Of a stretch of DNA of 64,000 nt, positions 1-13,079 are shown in pieces; position 1 is the first letter of the stretch; each line of letters starts with the position of its first letter. A program made the position numbers and the translations under genes. The DNA is from Ailurus styani (Eukaryota; Chordata; Mammalia; Carnivora; Ailuridae): NCBI GenBank assembly GCA_002007465.1, contig LNAC01000030.1, forward strand, positions 7,299,410-7,363,409, read 5' to 3'. Under the pieces are notes generated by a model. It was given only the letters and a program-made list of their open reading frames with translations, searched no databases and was not told the DNA's origin.

Positions 1-1149
1 GACAGTTGCAAGTTCCTGGCCCCTGAGATGAGAAGATGGAGTGATAGTTGCATGACTCCCTCCCTTTCAGAGCTGCTTCTACACTACTCTTGGGGTCGGG
101 GCCAGGCAGTCAAGATGCCTCCCCACCTTCATCTCTTTCAGTAACCCATCAGGATCAGCCAGCCAGCAGCCCTCAGGCCTCCTCGGAAAAAGTGACTCAT
201 GAGAGTTAAAGAAACTAAGGTCCCTTCCTCCACTCCAGAGTCTTAACACACTGAGCCCTTGCAGAAAGTCCTAAAGGGCTGCTGTATTTCTTAATTCCAT
301 GGAGTGCCATTCATATTGTCAGCTGGGTACTTTCTGGAGTTGTACAGTGCACAGCCTGGGCAGCTGCACCAGACCTCTCTGGAGCTATGGATGCACTTCT
401 TCCCCTCAGGAAGATGATGCTGAGCTTCTGAAAAGTCAGGCCCAAGGAGCTGTATCTGAGAGTGAGGCTGACTGAGTAGCCTAAGCTTTCCAGTGTTAAA
501 AATCTGGGGTGACAAGATCCAACATCCAACACGCTGTTAGCTACACTTCAATGTAAATTCTGCCGAACACCTTCTTGTTCTTTAGCCTTTGCTGTTTGGC
601 TTGACCTTGGATGCCTTCTGTCACCACAGACGCCCTTGGATCACTGGGATTTTTGTGTTCTCCGGAACCTTGAGATTCCTCTAAGGTGCCTCAGGGCTGT
701 CTCAGGACTGAGGCAGCCTAGGGAGGGAAGGCTCTGCTCTTGTAAGGTTTATATTTTGACTTACAAAAAATTTTGTCCAAAGGGGATTCCTAGCTTTTAT
801 TTTTTTTTTTTAAATGCAGTTTGAACCTTTCTGTTCTAGATAAACTTGCCCTGGATTCGACCCAACCCTACCCAACAAATGAGTGGCCTGGCCGCAGGGC
901 ACAGGGCTGGGGAACCCGAGCTCCAAGATGCTTTCTGCTGGAGTCAGATTTCGGTGGGAGGGAAAGGTATGGGTGAGGGAGGGCTGGGAAGGGTGTAAAC
1001 TCTGGAGCTTAAGGGGCTGCCTGCAACCAGAGGGAATCTCCCCACACCCAACCCTGGTCCTGGCCACTAGGCTGTCACCTACACAGCCGTAACAGCCCCA
1101 GATCCGGTCTCCCGGCATCCTCTTGCCACCCCCCCTTACAATCCATTTG

Positions 1150-1975
1150 CCACAAAGAAGCCTGGGGAACCCTTTCAAAAACTCATGGTGGATCTCATTG
1201 CTCCCTGCTTCTAGCCCTCTAATGGCTTCCAAATATTTTCAGCATAAAGTCAAACCCTTCGGGCGTCTGGGCGGCTCAGTTGGTTAAGCAACTGCCTTCA
1301 GCTCAGGTCATGATCCCGGAGTCAGGGGACTGAGTCCAGCATCAGGTTCCCAGCTCCATGGGGAGTCTGCTTCTCCCTCTGACCTTCTCCCCTCTCATGC
1401 TCTCTCTCTCTCAAATAAATAAAATCTTAAAAAAAAAAAAGTCAAACCCTTCACCATGGCCTCCCAGCCCTCCCCCCCACCGCACTGGCCTCTGCCTCCC
1501 CTCTGACCTAATCTCATGCCATGCTCCCCTTCAGTTCATGGAAGCCCCCCCCCACCCCTGCCCCACTGCACTGCTTCTTTCTCTTCCTTAAATAAACCTG
1601 TTATTCCCATTTGCACTGGCTGCTCCCTCCTTGAGGAAGGCTCCTCTTCCTCCAGATTTTCTTATGACTGGGCCTCTTCCCACCCGTCAGGTCTCTGCTT
1701 CAGTATCGAATCCTCAGGGAGGCCTCCCCCAACCAGCCCAGCCAAGCAGCCTATCCCTGCCCTGTGACTCTGTAGCACGTGACCTGATTTCTTTCATTCG
1801 TAGCACTTATCCAAGTCTAGTATTAACTTGTTTGTGTGTTTATACGCATTGTCTGCCTCCATCTCCAGATTATAGGTTCCAGAGTATAGGGACCCCTTTG
1901 GCTGGTTCACCACAGTTTCCAGCACCTGGAACAGCATTCTGGGCCAACACTTGATGAATATTTGTTAAATGTATG
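1150..1975 (+). repeat. L2 LINE 3' fragment
   Basis: Diverged L2 3' end (CCTTGAGG...TCCAGCACCTGGAACAG...GATGAATATTTGTTAAATG), interrupted by the SINE at 1,261-1,440. Confidence 0.65.
1261..1440 (+). repeat. CAN-type tRNA SINE
   Basis: tRNA-like head, CT-rich middle, AAATAAAATCTT tail. Flanked by a gtcaaacccttc duplication (1,249-1,260 and 1,441-1,452). Inserted within an L2 relic. Confidence 0.93.
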
Positions 1976-2559
1976 AATATAAGATGAGTTGAGGAATTTG
2001 GCCACAAAGAGATAAAAGGCACATCCAGGGGGCCTAGATAGAGCTGAATTGGGTGGGTGGCAGGTCCTTTTTGGAAGGCTAGAGACCCTACTCCCTGGGA
2101 TTAAGAGAGTGATCTCTCTCCGAGCCAACTCCCACCACCCAGGCCAGCCCATCTCCAACTGTGACGGAGCCCCAGATTCTTCCTGGTGCTGGACCTCACT
2201 CACCTACATGTCCCATCACCATATCCTCAATGTCTAGGACTCTCCAGCGGGAACCCAACAGGGAGCCTGGAGCAAACGCTGCTTGGAAAGATACACATAA
2301 CAAACAACAGCTTTCGTCTGGGGAATGCCTGCACTGAGGTGGTATATTTAGGAAGAACCCAAGCTGCTCCAGAGCCGAACTGCAAGGCTCAAGGCCTGAC
2401 GCCACCACTTTGTAGCTCTGTGACCCTGGGCTAGTAACAGGGATAACAACAGTACCCATCTTAAGGGAGTTTCTGAGAGGATTCCAGCACCTGGGAGAAT
2501 CCTAGTAATGAAGAGTTGGGTACTTTACCCAGCTTGCCACAGTAAGTGTGAGTATTATT

Positions 2560-2765
2560 ACCAAGCATTATGCACTTATTGACCATTTATATACTTGGGA
2601 ATAGCGTTCAGCATTTTATCTCATTTAACCCTCATAATGACCTGGAAAGGGGCCATAATTATCCCCATCTTACAGATCAGTAGGCTGAGGTTCAGAGAGC
2701 TGAACTGACTTGTCCAGGGTCATCCAACCAGCAAATGGCAGAGTCACACTACAGACGGAGATCTG
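2560..2765 (-). repeat. MIR
   Basis: Antisense MIR: CTTACAGATCAGTAGGCTGAGGTTC-like core and a tail through TGGCAGAGTCAC. Confidence 0.75.
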
Positions 2766-3344
2766 CCTGCCTATTCTTTGCAACATGTCTCACCGAGTCT
2801 CTCTACAAGGCAGAGAGTTTTCCAGGGTCCCCTAACCCAGGCTAGGTTAGGCTGCTTGTTGCTTTCTTTCCCCCACCTTCCCGGCAGGGCACTCCCAGCC
2901 CCGGTCCCTCCCCTTGGCTAGGAGCTGGCTGGCTGGCTGGCTGGCATTTCTGTCTCGGTGCATTGCAGGCAGCCAGCCTCATTTTGCTTTCAGTGCACAC
3001 GATTGGGAACAGCGACAAACTGCAGGGAGAGCATCACTGGCAGGGGTGGGGGTGGGGCGTTGGATTTATCAACAGCTTCCTTCTGTTCCCCGGATGTGCC
3101 GGCGCCAGCCCCCCAGCCTGTGATCTGACATCACCAAGTCCTTAGAAAAAATCCGCCCCAGGTCAGCGCCGAGGCACCTGGAGGCCCGCTCGCTGCTCCT
3201 GTGCGCCACCTCGAGGACACTTCAGTTACTACATCACCAGGCAAGCCTAGCCGCTGGGGAAAAAGTCAACAATTCAGACCTCTGGGTCCTAAGGGCAGTT
3301 AGTAAGCAGCAACCTTCCTCCTGGTCACAGTGGTGCCCTGCGCG

Positions 3345-3580
3345 GTCTGCTCCCTGATGCCCCAGCTACGGTTCCCAGAGCACCACGCTTACTCATATTA
3401 CTACACCTTTGCACGTTCCAGTACTACTGGCAGGCAGGCCCTCTCTTGGCTTGTCTACCAGACAAACTCCTTCTCATCTTTCAATTCTGAGCACAAATAC
3501 ATTATCTTCCATGAAGTCTTCTTTGACTTCTCAAGTCATATTGAGACTCTCTTCCTATGTCCCCATTGAATATTGTACCT
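3345..3580 (+). repeat. L2 LINE fragment
   Basis: Diverged L2 3' region (TTTGCACGTTCCAGTACTAC...GAAGTCTTCTTTGACTTC). Confidence 0.5.
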
Positions 3581-4035
3581 TTAAAAAATTTTTTTAAAAA
3601 AGAATTTGGAAACAAAACCAAAAAGCATTTTGGTGTCTGCCTCTATTTGCTGTCTGATTTGCCATATAAAGGCAGAGAACATGAGTTTACATCTTTGCCT
3701 GCGCTTAGAGGCTGCAACTGGTGGGCTCCAAATGTATTTTGTTTGCCCTACTGTGTCTCAGAAAAATATGAATATGTTGTCCATATTTAAAACTGGGAGC
3801 TTCATATGAACATCTAGATGTTCAGCTTTCCTTTAAAAATAGGAAGACATGGCATGCATGGCCTGCATTTCCACAAAGCAACAAATAGCTGCGCTGGATA
3901 GTGAGTGCCCCCTTCAGACAGACAGGTACCCTCCAGTCTGCCATGGTCTCCACTAGTAACCTACTGTGTGCACATGACCTTGGTCCTTGGAGCATGTTAG
4001 GTTTGCAAGGAGGTGCTCAACAAACGTGCTCATCA

Positions 4036-4065
4036 GATGGATGGATGGATGGATGGATGGATGGA
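4036..4065 (+). repeat. (GGAT)n microsatellite
   Basis: About seven copies of GGAT. Confidence 0.9.
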
Positions 4066-4504
4066 AGAGAAAGATGAAATCGAGAGGAAGAGGGTGCAGG
4101 AAACAGTGTGGGTAGTAGATAAGGTGGATTTACAAGACTTGCTTGTATTTCTCTGGATTCCCCACCCCCAATACGGAACCATCAGGAAATGGCACAACTG
4201 CTCTAAGGACAAATATATTCTGTTTGATGGACCTTCAGAAAAAGAATGCATTACAGGAGGAAGTCAGGAGACTTCAAGGTCACAAGCAAAGTTAGGAAAG
4301 GAATATGGAGGTATAAATCCTTACACAAACACGAAATGTTTTTCTTATAACATCACATCCAGAACCGGACTAGTAGTCAGTGCTTCCTTTTGGGATAGAA
4401 CAATCCTTCATTATGCAGGGCTGTCCTTCATGTTCCAGGACATTTAGCATCTCTGGCCCCTGCCTACTAAATGCTGTCCTGCTCCTGCCTCTCTCCCATT
4501 GCAA

Positions 4505-4862
4505 ACTGATGTTCGTGTCCTCCATGAAGTCGTATGTTGAAGCCCTAACCCCCAATGTGATAGAATTTGTAGGCGAGGCCTTTGAGAGGTGATTCGGTTT
4601 AATGAAGGTAGGAGCCCCATGATGGGATTATTGTCCTTATAAGAAAAGAGACCAGAGCTCACTCTGTGTGTGTGTGTGTGTGCATGCGTGTGTTGTGCAG
4701 ACACAGTGAGGAGGTGGCCATCTGCAAGCCAGGCATAGGGCCCTCATCAGGAACTGAGCTGGCTCACACCTTGGCCTTCCCATCCTCCAGAACTGTGAGG
4801 AATAAATGTCTGTTGTTTAAGTCCATGATATTTTGTTACAGCAGTCTGCACTAAGATACCCC
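4505..4862 (+). repeat. MaLR-type LTR (MLT1-like)
   Basis: Shows the usual MLT1 blocks: TATGTTGAAGCCCTAACCCC, a CCTTATAAGAAAAGAGACC segment, CTCCAGAACTGTGAGGAATA, and TTTTGTTACAGCAGTC. It is an ancient ERVL-MaLR LTR with no open viral gene, and it contains a TG microsatellite. Confidence 0.7.
4663..4692 (+). repeat. (TG)n microsatellite
   Basis: Ten TG units, then interrupted, inside the MaLR LTR. Confidence 0.9.
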
Positions 4863-5479
4863 CAGGTCATAGTGATGACCAAAAATACCTCCACAAATTT
4901 CTAAATGACTCTCCATTGAGAACCACGGGTGCAGACTAAGGATGACCCTGGGGCCTCCATTCTTAGGCTTCATTCATGGAAGACATCACCAGTTGACCAC
5001 ACAGCTCTTCTCCTCAGAGGCAGGACGTGGCCTCAGACCCCATCTCCAAGCAGCAGCAGCACTCCCCGGACCCTCTACTCACCAGAGGGCCCTTGGCAAC
5101 CATTTTGGAGCAATACAGCAGCCCATCAATATCCCAGGCCTGTTTAATCTTCAGAAAACCTTAAACGGCCTAATTTTTGTGCCTCTTCTTTTCTTTCCAG
5201 TGGTAGTCTTACTGGTACATTAGGACTAAAATAACTGTGTGCTTCCCCACGTAGTCTCCTGGAAGCCAACACCTTTACCATCCTAACCTGGTTGCCCCAA
5301 CATCCAATATGGCTCCTGGACTTGAATCACTAGCTTTGATCCATCCCTAAGTCACTTCCTCCTGCTCTGACCTCTGACCCCCACCCCCCCCGAACCACAG
5401 CTCACACTCCCTCTTTCAGTCACAATCTCTCCATAGCAAACACATCAAGGTTTGTGGCTTCAAACGCTAGACCCATACT

Positions 5480-6285
5480 AATGAGTCTGAAACTTAGATT
5501 TCTAGCCCAGACATTTTTCCTGAAGTTTAGCTTGGTATAACCTAAGTGCCTTCAACTTCTCCACCTGAATGACTAGGACACCCCTCAAACCCAACACATC
5601 CCAGCCTCAGCTCTGCATCACCTGCTGCAGCCTGACTTAGACTCAGCCTTCCCCATTCTGCCCTTGCAGGCGCTCAAGAGAAAACTCTTGGAGTCATCTT
5701 GACTCTTGATATTCCCCGGTCCTCCTCCCCAGTCTGGCAGGAATCCATTGTCATATCTTGCCTGAATTATTGAACAGCCTCCTGGCTGGGCTCTGCTCTT
5801 ACCCTTGGCCCCAACAGCCCATTCTCAGCATAGCAGCCAAAGGCTTTCTGATAAATTCCCTCGTGGGGCTCCTGTTCCACTCCGTCCTCCAACTCTCCCG
5901 CCTCACTTATTCACTCCAGCCCTGGCCACCTCACCGCTTCCTGATCCTGCCACTCAGGGTCCTGGCTTGGAATGACCCCAATATCTGCATGGTTCATTCC
6001 TTCATCTCTTTGAAGGGTTTGTTCAAAGTCATTGTTCAAAGGTCATTGTTCAAATGACCATCCTTCCCAACTCCCCTCACTCTGCCCTGTTGTCTCCACA
6101 ATGCTTGTCACCTTCTAATCATTCCCTGATTTATTTATTCTATGGATTGCCTGTCACCCTTTATTAGAATACAGGCCTCGTGACCTCAGAGATTTTTCTT
6201 TTCATTGCTGTATCCTTGGCACCTAGAACAGTTCCTGGCACATAGTTGCCCCCTCAATAAATATTTGATGAATAAATAACTTGAT
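5480..6285 (+). repeat. L2 LINE 3' fragment
   Basis: Long diverged L2: AGACATTTTTCCTGAAG..., a central CCTCCTGGCTGGGCTCTGC part, and the 3' end CACCTAGAACAGTTCCTGGC ... AATAAATATTTGATGAAT. Confidence 0.75.
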
Positions 6286-6618
6286 GACTTCTGCTATTTT
6301 GGGTAACTAAAACCCAGAGATCCCACTCCAGGGGTAGGCTCTCCAGACCTCTGTCCTCACTGGGTTCAACTTGACCTTGAGAATGTTCCCTAGAATAGTG
6401 TTGGGGCAACAGTGACTGGTCAGCCACCCCAGTGAAGGAGCCATCCCTCTGATTCAGGGTCCCATTCAGTATTACTGTGTAGGTCCTAGAGTTTGCAAGC
6501 CACATAATGTACGAGGCTTTCTCCTTTCCCCTGCCCCGGGGCTGCTTCCATGAAAGCAGAGAGGGGAACACATGCTGACAAGGACCTCTGGGACGGAGAG
6601 GTCCGTGGCTTCTTTTAC

Positions 6619-6681
6619 CTTTCCATCGGTGGCCTTTTTGGAGAGGAGCTGGCTGAAGACTTGGAATCCACAGAGTCTCTC
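6619..6681 (-). CDS. TCEA3: TCEA3 exon 5
   Basis: A 63-base exon encoding RRDSVDSKSSASSSPKRPPM plus E, the Ser-rich linker before the central TFIIS domain. Acceptor tctttcag|GAGAG, donor GGAAAG|gtaaaag. It ends with two bases of the next codon, whose exon is outside the window. Confidence 0.95.
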
Positions 6682-6970
6682 CTGAAAGAAGAGAAATTGG
6701 AGGTGAGACTCTTGTAAGCTAGCACCAGGACTGATCTAGAGAGCTCGGAGGCTGGGGAGGAAGCTTCTGGGAGCCAGGCCTGCTGGGCTGAAGGTGATGG
6801 AACCCACCTGGACCACGGCTGCCTGAGACAAAGCCGCAGGCAGTGCAGACTGGTCACCTGCACCTACCCTCCTTCAAATGAAGCAATCAAGGGAAGGAGG
6901 CCTAATCCGTGCCATGTACGTTACGTGTGTTATGCCACACATTACTAGTGGTTCTTGGGGGTGGGGGAGA

Positions 6971-7073
6971 TTTTTCATTTTTAAGTAATCTCTATGCCCA
7001 AACTGGTGCTCGAACTTACAACCCCCAGATAAAGAGTCGCATGTTCTGCCGACTGAGCCAGCCAGGCATCCCC
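6971..7073 (-). repeat. Short SINE (tRNA head only)
   Basis: Antisense short CAN SINE, TTTTAAGTAATCTCTATGCC to GACTGAGCCAGCCAGGCATC. Confidence 0.85.
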
Positions 7074-7400
7074 ACAACTTTACTTTGTATTACTAATTGT
7101 TAATCACTAATTCTCAGCAGGCTCCCTCCTCCTTGCTGTCAGGCAGGTGTTGGCTAGCAGGAGTCCATGGAGATTGGCATTCCTGGGACTGCCTATTCTC
7201 AGGAGGAGCTGATTAGCTTCAGCATCCCCTGGGGGCACCTTACTTAGGAGAAGCGGAGAGCGGCATGAGCGCCTCCGAGATAGTAGAGCTGTGTTAAAAT
7301 GACAAGTGAAATAGTGCATAAAATTAGAGGCATACTATTTCTAAAGTCACACGAGAAAACCAATGCCTAGGAGGAAAAAAGATTGAAAGAAAATGCCATG

Positions 7401-7499
7401 GGGGTCCTGGCTGGCTCAGCTGGTAGAGAATGCAACTCTTGATCTCAGGTAGTAAATTGGAGCCCCCCGCTGGGTGTAGAGATTACTTAAAAAAAAAAA
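7401..7499 (+). repeat. Short SINE
   Basis: Head GGCTGGCTCAGCTGGTAGAG and tail GATTACTTAAAAAAAAAAA; it directly abuts the next SINE. Confidence 0.85.
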
Positions 7500-7503
7500 T
7501 CTA

Positions 7504-7678
7504 GGGGGTGCCTGGGTGGCTCAGTTGTTAAGCATCTGCCTTTGGCTCAGGTCATTATCTCAGGGTCCTGGGATAGAACACCGCATCGGCCTCCCTGCTC
7601 AGCAGGGAGCCTGCTTCTTCATCTCCCTCTGTTCCTCCTCCTGCTCTCTGGCTCTCTCAAATAAATAAGATCTTAAAA

Positions 7679-7737
<59 letters not shown>

Positions 7738-7753
7738 AATCTAAAAAAAAAAA
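7504..7753 (+). repeat. CAN-type tRNA SINE with expanded AAAT tail
   Basis: Full-length SINE, with the tail expanded to a long (AAAT)n at 7,675-7,739. Confidence 0.93.
7675..7739 (+). repeat. (AAAT)n microsatellite
   Basis: About 16 uninterrupted units derived from the SINE tail. Confidence 0.95.
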
Positions 7754-7951
7754 GAGAAGGAAATACAACCACGGTTATATTAGGGCGATGGGATCAGAGG
7801 TGAAAATTTGCTTCTATTCTCCCAAATGCATGTAGCTACATCATTCTCTTTATGCTATCTAATACATTTCCCCCTTTCACTGGTTTTATGAAATTGATCT
7901 GTCTGTAAATTGTAACTATCACTCCCCATTTCAGTTACCCAGGCTTCCTAC

Positions 7952-8054
7952 TTTTTTTTTTTCAAAGTAATCTCGGCACCCGATGTCGGGCTTGAACTCA
8001 TGACCCTGAAACTAAGAGTCGCACGCTCTCCCGACTGAGCTAGCCAGGTGCCCC
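7952..8054 (-). repeat. Short SINE
   Basis: Poly-T start and CGACTGAGCTAGCCAGGTGC end; CTTCCTACT is duplicated on both sides. Confidence 0.88.
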
Positions 8055-9712
8055 CTGGACTTCCTACTGAGTCCAGGGTGGGGATCCCATTCTGACATAC
8101 TATAAAATTTTCTTACTTATCATATATAGCATCCGACCAGCCCCCATGTAAATTCCCCAAGCATGGAGCTTGGTGGGGTTTGTTCACTGCGGCAGACACT
8201 GTCCCTGTGGAGCCCACATCCCCTTGGGCACTCACTCTCCCCATGCACTGGGACCCAAGGGCTCCATGCTGCGGGCTCCCCCAGCCTGTGCCCGAGGAAG
8301 TGCTCTGTGCAGGCCAGTGCCAGCCGGCCAGTGGGCCGAAGTGCTGAGGAGTTAAGGACCCCGGGAGCAGCCTTCGACCAGACACGTAGGAATTGGTGGC
8401 TAAACACCCCAGCGTCCTCAGCCCTCAAGGGGGTGAACCCGAGCTGTGTTCTCCACGGTCACCCAGAGTTCCCGGGCAGGATTTAAGCCCTGGTTGCCCA
8501 CAGCAGTAGCCTGCCCACTAACACACCCTGGGCTGGCTTCCTTCCCTTCCCCGTCTCGCTTCCCTCACTCTTCTTTCTGCCTTTCCTGAAATCACTTTCC
8601 AAGTAAACCCCTTGCACTTGAAACCGTGTCTCAGGGTCTGCTTTGTAGAATCCAATCTAATGTCTTGACTGGCTTATTCCGGGCCAATAGAAGACTGCCT
8701 AACAGAGTGGGTGCTCCATAAATATTTGTTGCCAAATGCTGTGGAATCAAGCAATGCAGAAATAGAAAAAGTAAAAAAGTGAAAAAAGGAAGCTCCCCAG
8801 TGGTAACTACTGTTTGAGGCCATTCCTTCCAGTTCCTTTCCTACGTGTACACAAGCGTATATCACAGGTATTCTAAAAAGGGAGGCAGTGGCCTGAGTTG
8901 CAATCCCAGCCCCGCCCTGGGCAGGTTATCTTCTCTGAGTATGGGTTCCCTCCCGGGTCAAACGGGGAGAAAAGCACCTGTGTCCAGGGGCTGGCTGGGA
9001 AGAAGACGTTTCTGTCCCTACAGCAGTTTTCAGAACATGCCCCGTAGTCCTAGGCACTTGATTACCGGTTTTCCAGATTGTGCAATGTTCCCCACACAGA
9101 TTTCCAGCTGCCACCTCATCCTCCAGGTGGAGTGCGAGATAGTGGATGAGGCAGCTTCAGGGGGTCGGCCTGATTATCCTGTGGGCCAGGCCCAGGGGGC
9201 CCCAGATCTTCACCCCAGCTTAAACACAGGGGGAGGAAGAAGAGAGAGAGAGGAGAGGAGCGACCCTTCTTCACACACCCCTCCAATCCCTCACTGGACC
9301 CTGGGAGTTCCCCTGGGGCATTCCTCCCTGAACACCCCACCAGGACAGACAGGTGCAGGCCAGAGCGCGAAGCTAGAGTTTTTGCAGTGGAAGAAAGAAG
9401 GGAAGACAGGAGCCTCAATCCCTGAGACTCACCATTTTCTGGCCCTTCTTCATTGCTTACCTTTTTAGAGCAAACCAGAAATATTCTGCAATTACTGCAA
9501 ATGATCATTACGAAAAATATTTAGGAACAAGAAAAAATGCTTAGAATACAATAGGAAGATAAATAGGGACGTAATTGTTTGTTTACTCTGCCTATAGGGA
9601 TGGAAAAATTATGTATATTAGTAGATCAGGACTGGGAGGGAAGAGGATGTCCAAAAGCGGTTTCACTTTTTGGAAGTGGCACACTGTAAACACATATTTT
9701 TCTTTTTTTGTT

Positions 9713-9825
9713 GTTTTTTTAAAGATTTTATTTTTAAGCAATCTCTACACCCAACATGGGGCTCGAACTCACAACACTGAGATCAAGAGTTGCATGCTCT
9801 TCTGACTGAGTCAGTCAGGCACCTC
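9713..9825 (-). repeat. Short SINE
   Basis: TTTTTTAAAGATTTTATTTT start, ending CTGAGTCAGTCAGGCACCT. Confidence 0.88.
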
Positions 9826-10087
9826 TCATTTAAATTTTAAATATACTAATGTAGATAGTGTTTATACAATAAATAATGATAGTGAATCATTATTAAGGAA
9901 ACCAAAATGAAAGTTCACCAACAGAGCTGAAATTGGACCCCTGCCAACTTAATTTTCCTCACAAGGTGGGGAGACAAGTTCCTCATTCCCTTCTTGGCCT
10001 CAGTAACAACTTCATTTCACAGCAAAAAGTAAACCAGCATTAACAACTTAATGTCGAAGGAGAATGGCCAAGATGTTGTTAAATGTA

Positions 10088-10251
10088 GGGGCGCTCAGCT
10101 GGTTCAGTGTCCGACTCTTGATTTCGGCTCAGGTCATGATCTCAGGGTCATGAGATCCACATTTTGTCGGGCTCTGTGCTGGGCGTGGAGCCTGCTTAAG
10201 ATTCTCTCTCTCCCTCTCCTTCTGCCCCTCACCCCTCTCTAAGAAAAAAAA
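10088..10251 (+). repeat. CAN-type tRNA SINE
   Basis: GGGGCGCTCAGCTGGTTCAG head, CT-rich region, A-rich tail; older subtype. Confidence 0.88.
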
Positions 10252-10497
10252 GACAAGAAAGGTACACATCAAAATGTTAACTGTAGTTATTTCTGTTATT
10301 TTCTTTTGTGTTTGAGTTTCTAAACTTTTTACATTAAATGTGCCTTACTGTTGGAATAAATATATGTGTGCAGAAAAGTTATAAAATAATATACAGAGTG
10401 TAATTCCACGTTATGGACAAAATAAGTATGCAACAAAGTCTGGAAGAGTATATATGCTTACATAAATGAGATATATATTTATTATGTATGTATGTGT

Positions 10498-10671
10498 GTA
10501 TTTATTTAGAGAGCATGGGGGGAGGGGCAATGGGAGAGGGAGAGAGAGAATCTCAAGCAGACTGTGCTGAGCACAGACCCTGATGCAGGGCTCGATCTCA
10601 CAACACTGAGATCATGACCTGAGCTGAAATCAAGAGTTGAATGCTCAACCAACTGAGCCACCCAGGCGCCC
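10498..10671 (-). repeat. CAN-type tRNA SINE
   Basis: Antisense SINE ending CCAACTGAGCCACCCAGGCG. Confidence 0.9.
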
Positions 10672-10677
10672 ATAAAC

Positions 10678-10721
<44 letters not shown>

Positions 10722-10736
10722 TATGTATATATATAT
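10678..10736 (+). repeat. (AT)n(AC)n microsatellite
   Basis: About 11 AT, then 10 AC, then AT-rich units, adjoining a SINE head. Confidence 0.95.
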
Positions 10737-11790
10737 TTAAACACATTATTATTACACATGATTATATGTGCTTGTCTCTAGACAATGGATTTTTTTAAAT
10801 TTTCTTTTTTTAAAACTTTCTACAATGGGCAAGTAACTACCTGCATAGTACAATAAATATAATACAAAACAGCTAAATTAAAACAATAAATATCATTAGA
10901 ATATATCACAAATAAAACATTTTATTTTTACGAGGAAAAAAAAAACCTGAGAAAATGATGCCCATTTTTCAGGCCACAATACTGAGTCTCAGAGACTAAG
11001 GTTGTGAATAAGTGACCAATTCAGCCCAGAACTTGGCTTTCTTTTCTCCAATTGTCTCCTCTCCCATACGTGTGAACCTTGCAGGTCTTAAAAAAAAATC
11101 CCTTTAATGATGATTTGGTGGGATTCAGGGATGGAGCAAAAGGAAACTCGTGTGTTCAGGCTGTTGCCTTTACCCAGATGCCTATACTCCCTATTCTACA
11201 GGTTAGCCCCATGTCCCACTTGGTATCCTCTCCCAATAGTCCAGCTTCTAGCCTTTCAATTTCATCTCATAAGACCCCCTCCGCATCCCAGCCCTTCATT
11301 GGCCAGGGTGCTCAGAACAGGCTCCAGATGTGGCCAAACGAGCCCGAGCATGAACGCAGGGAAGGCACTGGTACAGCTGGCCTGGCAATATTCAGGAAGC
11401 GTTAACTGGGCACTGGGCACTGTGGGGAGGCGCAGGGGCTCCCTGCCAGCCAAACTTCTAACCCCTTTGCAAAAACAAAACACGACATATGAAAAGTTAA
11501 ACGTCAGTTAGGATTTCTCCAAGTGAGATTCAATTGCAAAATGAGTACAATGGAAGGAACAGAACAACAGAAAGATTACAGAACCATGTGACAAGTATAG
11601 AGTTTTAGAAAGTAGACTATAAAATTGGTAATAACTGTATAGAAAGTCAGCCAAAGAGAGGATAGAAAGAAAAACCATATACCAAAATATTGAGCGACTG
11701 TCTTTGGGTGGTGAGAATGTGGGTGTTTCCCCCCCCTTTTCTCTATATTTTCCATTATTTCTCCAGCTGGTTTTTATCACTCTTACTGAT

Positions 11791-11986
11791 TTTTTTTTAA
11801 TTTTTATTTATTTATTTGACACAGAGAGAGAGAGATCACAAGTAGGCAGAGAGGCAGGCAGAGAGAGAGGAGGAAGCAGGCTCCCTGCTGAGCAGAGAGC
11901 CCGATGCGGGCCTTGATCCCAGGACCCTGAGACCATGACCTGATCCGAAGGCAGAGGCTTTAACCCACTGAGCCACCCAGGCGCCC
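11791..11986 (-). repeat. CAN-type SINE, mustelid-like subtype
   Basis: Antisense full-length copy with ATCACAAGTAGGCAGAGAGG and the GTGGGTTAAAGCC-type head. Confidence 0.93.
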
Positions 11987-12348
11987 GATTATTTTTTAAA
12001 TGGTATTATTTGTTCTGATTTCAAAAGCAATGTAGGATCATGTGAAAAGAAACCCAACAACAGGGATTTTAAAATGTTATTGTAGAAAATAGAATATGAA
12101 GCTCTTCTTAATTATAATCACACAGATATATTTGTTTTTTTTTAAATGGTTTCATTATTTTTTCTTACTTAAAAAGTCATACATATTTATTGGAAAAAAT
12201 AAGAAAGACAAAAATTTGCAAAAAGAAGAAGGAAAAAAACTTCTCAATCCTATCACCCAGATATAATCACTGTTACCATCCTGGTATATATCTTTCTCAT
12301 TTTTTTCCTATATATATACATAAAACTCACTTAACTTTTTTTAACTTA

Positions 12349-12446
12349 TTTTTTTTTAGTAAACTCTACACCCAACATGGGGCTCGAACTCCCCACCCCA
12401 AGATCAAGAGTCACATGCTCTACTGACTGAGCCAGCCAGGTGCCCC
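12349..12446 (-). repeat. Short SINE
   Basis: TTTTTTTTAGTAAACTCTAC to GACTGAGCCAGCCAGGTGCC. Confidence 0.88.
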
Positions 12447-12907
12447 CCACTTATTTAATTTTTATAAAAATGGGATCATACCATATATATTATATCATAC
12501 CCACAGCTTCTCCTAATACTTAGTGAATATTTTCACGTGTCACTCATTTTTTTTCTACCCAGCACTGCCTCTCCATGGAGGCCCTATCAGCTTTTTGAAC
12601 ATAATAAGTGGGTTTTCAATGTGTGGGACTGTTCTGTGCAGGAAGGATACTTAGGATCCTTGCCCCGCAGCTATTTGCACAGCCCAAACTGGGAGTAGCG
12701 TGGTAGAGGTCTGTCTCTCTCCTGGGCGAGATCTTTCCTTCTACAGCATCATTCCCTAAAGTGTTTTCTGCAAACACTTGTTTTATAGGATTATAATAAA
12801 CATTCATTTAAAAAGGGTTCAGAGATTGAAAATGTTTCAGAAAAGCCAGCAGAAATATGTTACACATACAACATTTAGTCTTTATGCTTTAATCTGGTTA
12901 AGTCCTT

Positions 12908-13079
12908 TTTTTTTTAAGTAGAGATTTTTTTTTCCCCAGGTTTATGGAATGAGGCATATTTGGTTGTTTGAACAAGTAGAGATTTTTTTAAGTAATCTCT
13001 ATACCCAATGTGGGGCTTGAACTCACAACCCCAGGATTAAGAGTCCCACGCTCTTCCGACTGAGCCTGCCAGGTGCCCC
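12908..13079 (-). repeat. Short SINE with extra 3' segment inside its target duplication
   Basis: The SINE core is 12,979-13,079, but the duplicated target (TAATCTGGTTAA[G/T]TCCTT, 12,890-12,907 and 13,080-13,097) encloses about 70 more bases, including a second poly(A) and a repeated AAGTAGAGATTTTTT (12,916-12,930 and 12,974-12,988). Confidence 0.8.

Larger units (their letters stand above)
1..6618 (-). other. TCEA3: TCEA3 intron 5 (partial)
   Basis: No coding exon was recognised. The stretch holds L2 fragments, one SINE, a MIR, a MaLR LTR and short tandem repeats. The expected next exon, rich in Ser/Lys/Pro, was not found, so it lies left of base 1. Confidence 0.8.
10255..10940 (+). repeat. 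AT-rich stretch, probable old L1 3' fragments
   Basis: AT-rich sequence such as TTTCTACAATGGGCAAGTAA is reminiscent of L1M 3' ends; it is interrupted by a SINE and a dinucleotide repeat. Confidence 0.35.

Noticed and set aside
4505..4862. Active endogenous retrovirus
   Set aside because: Only a diverged MaLR-type LTR is seen, with no internal genes or paired LTR nearby.
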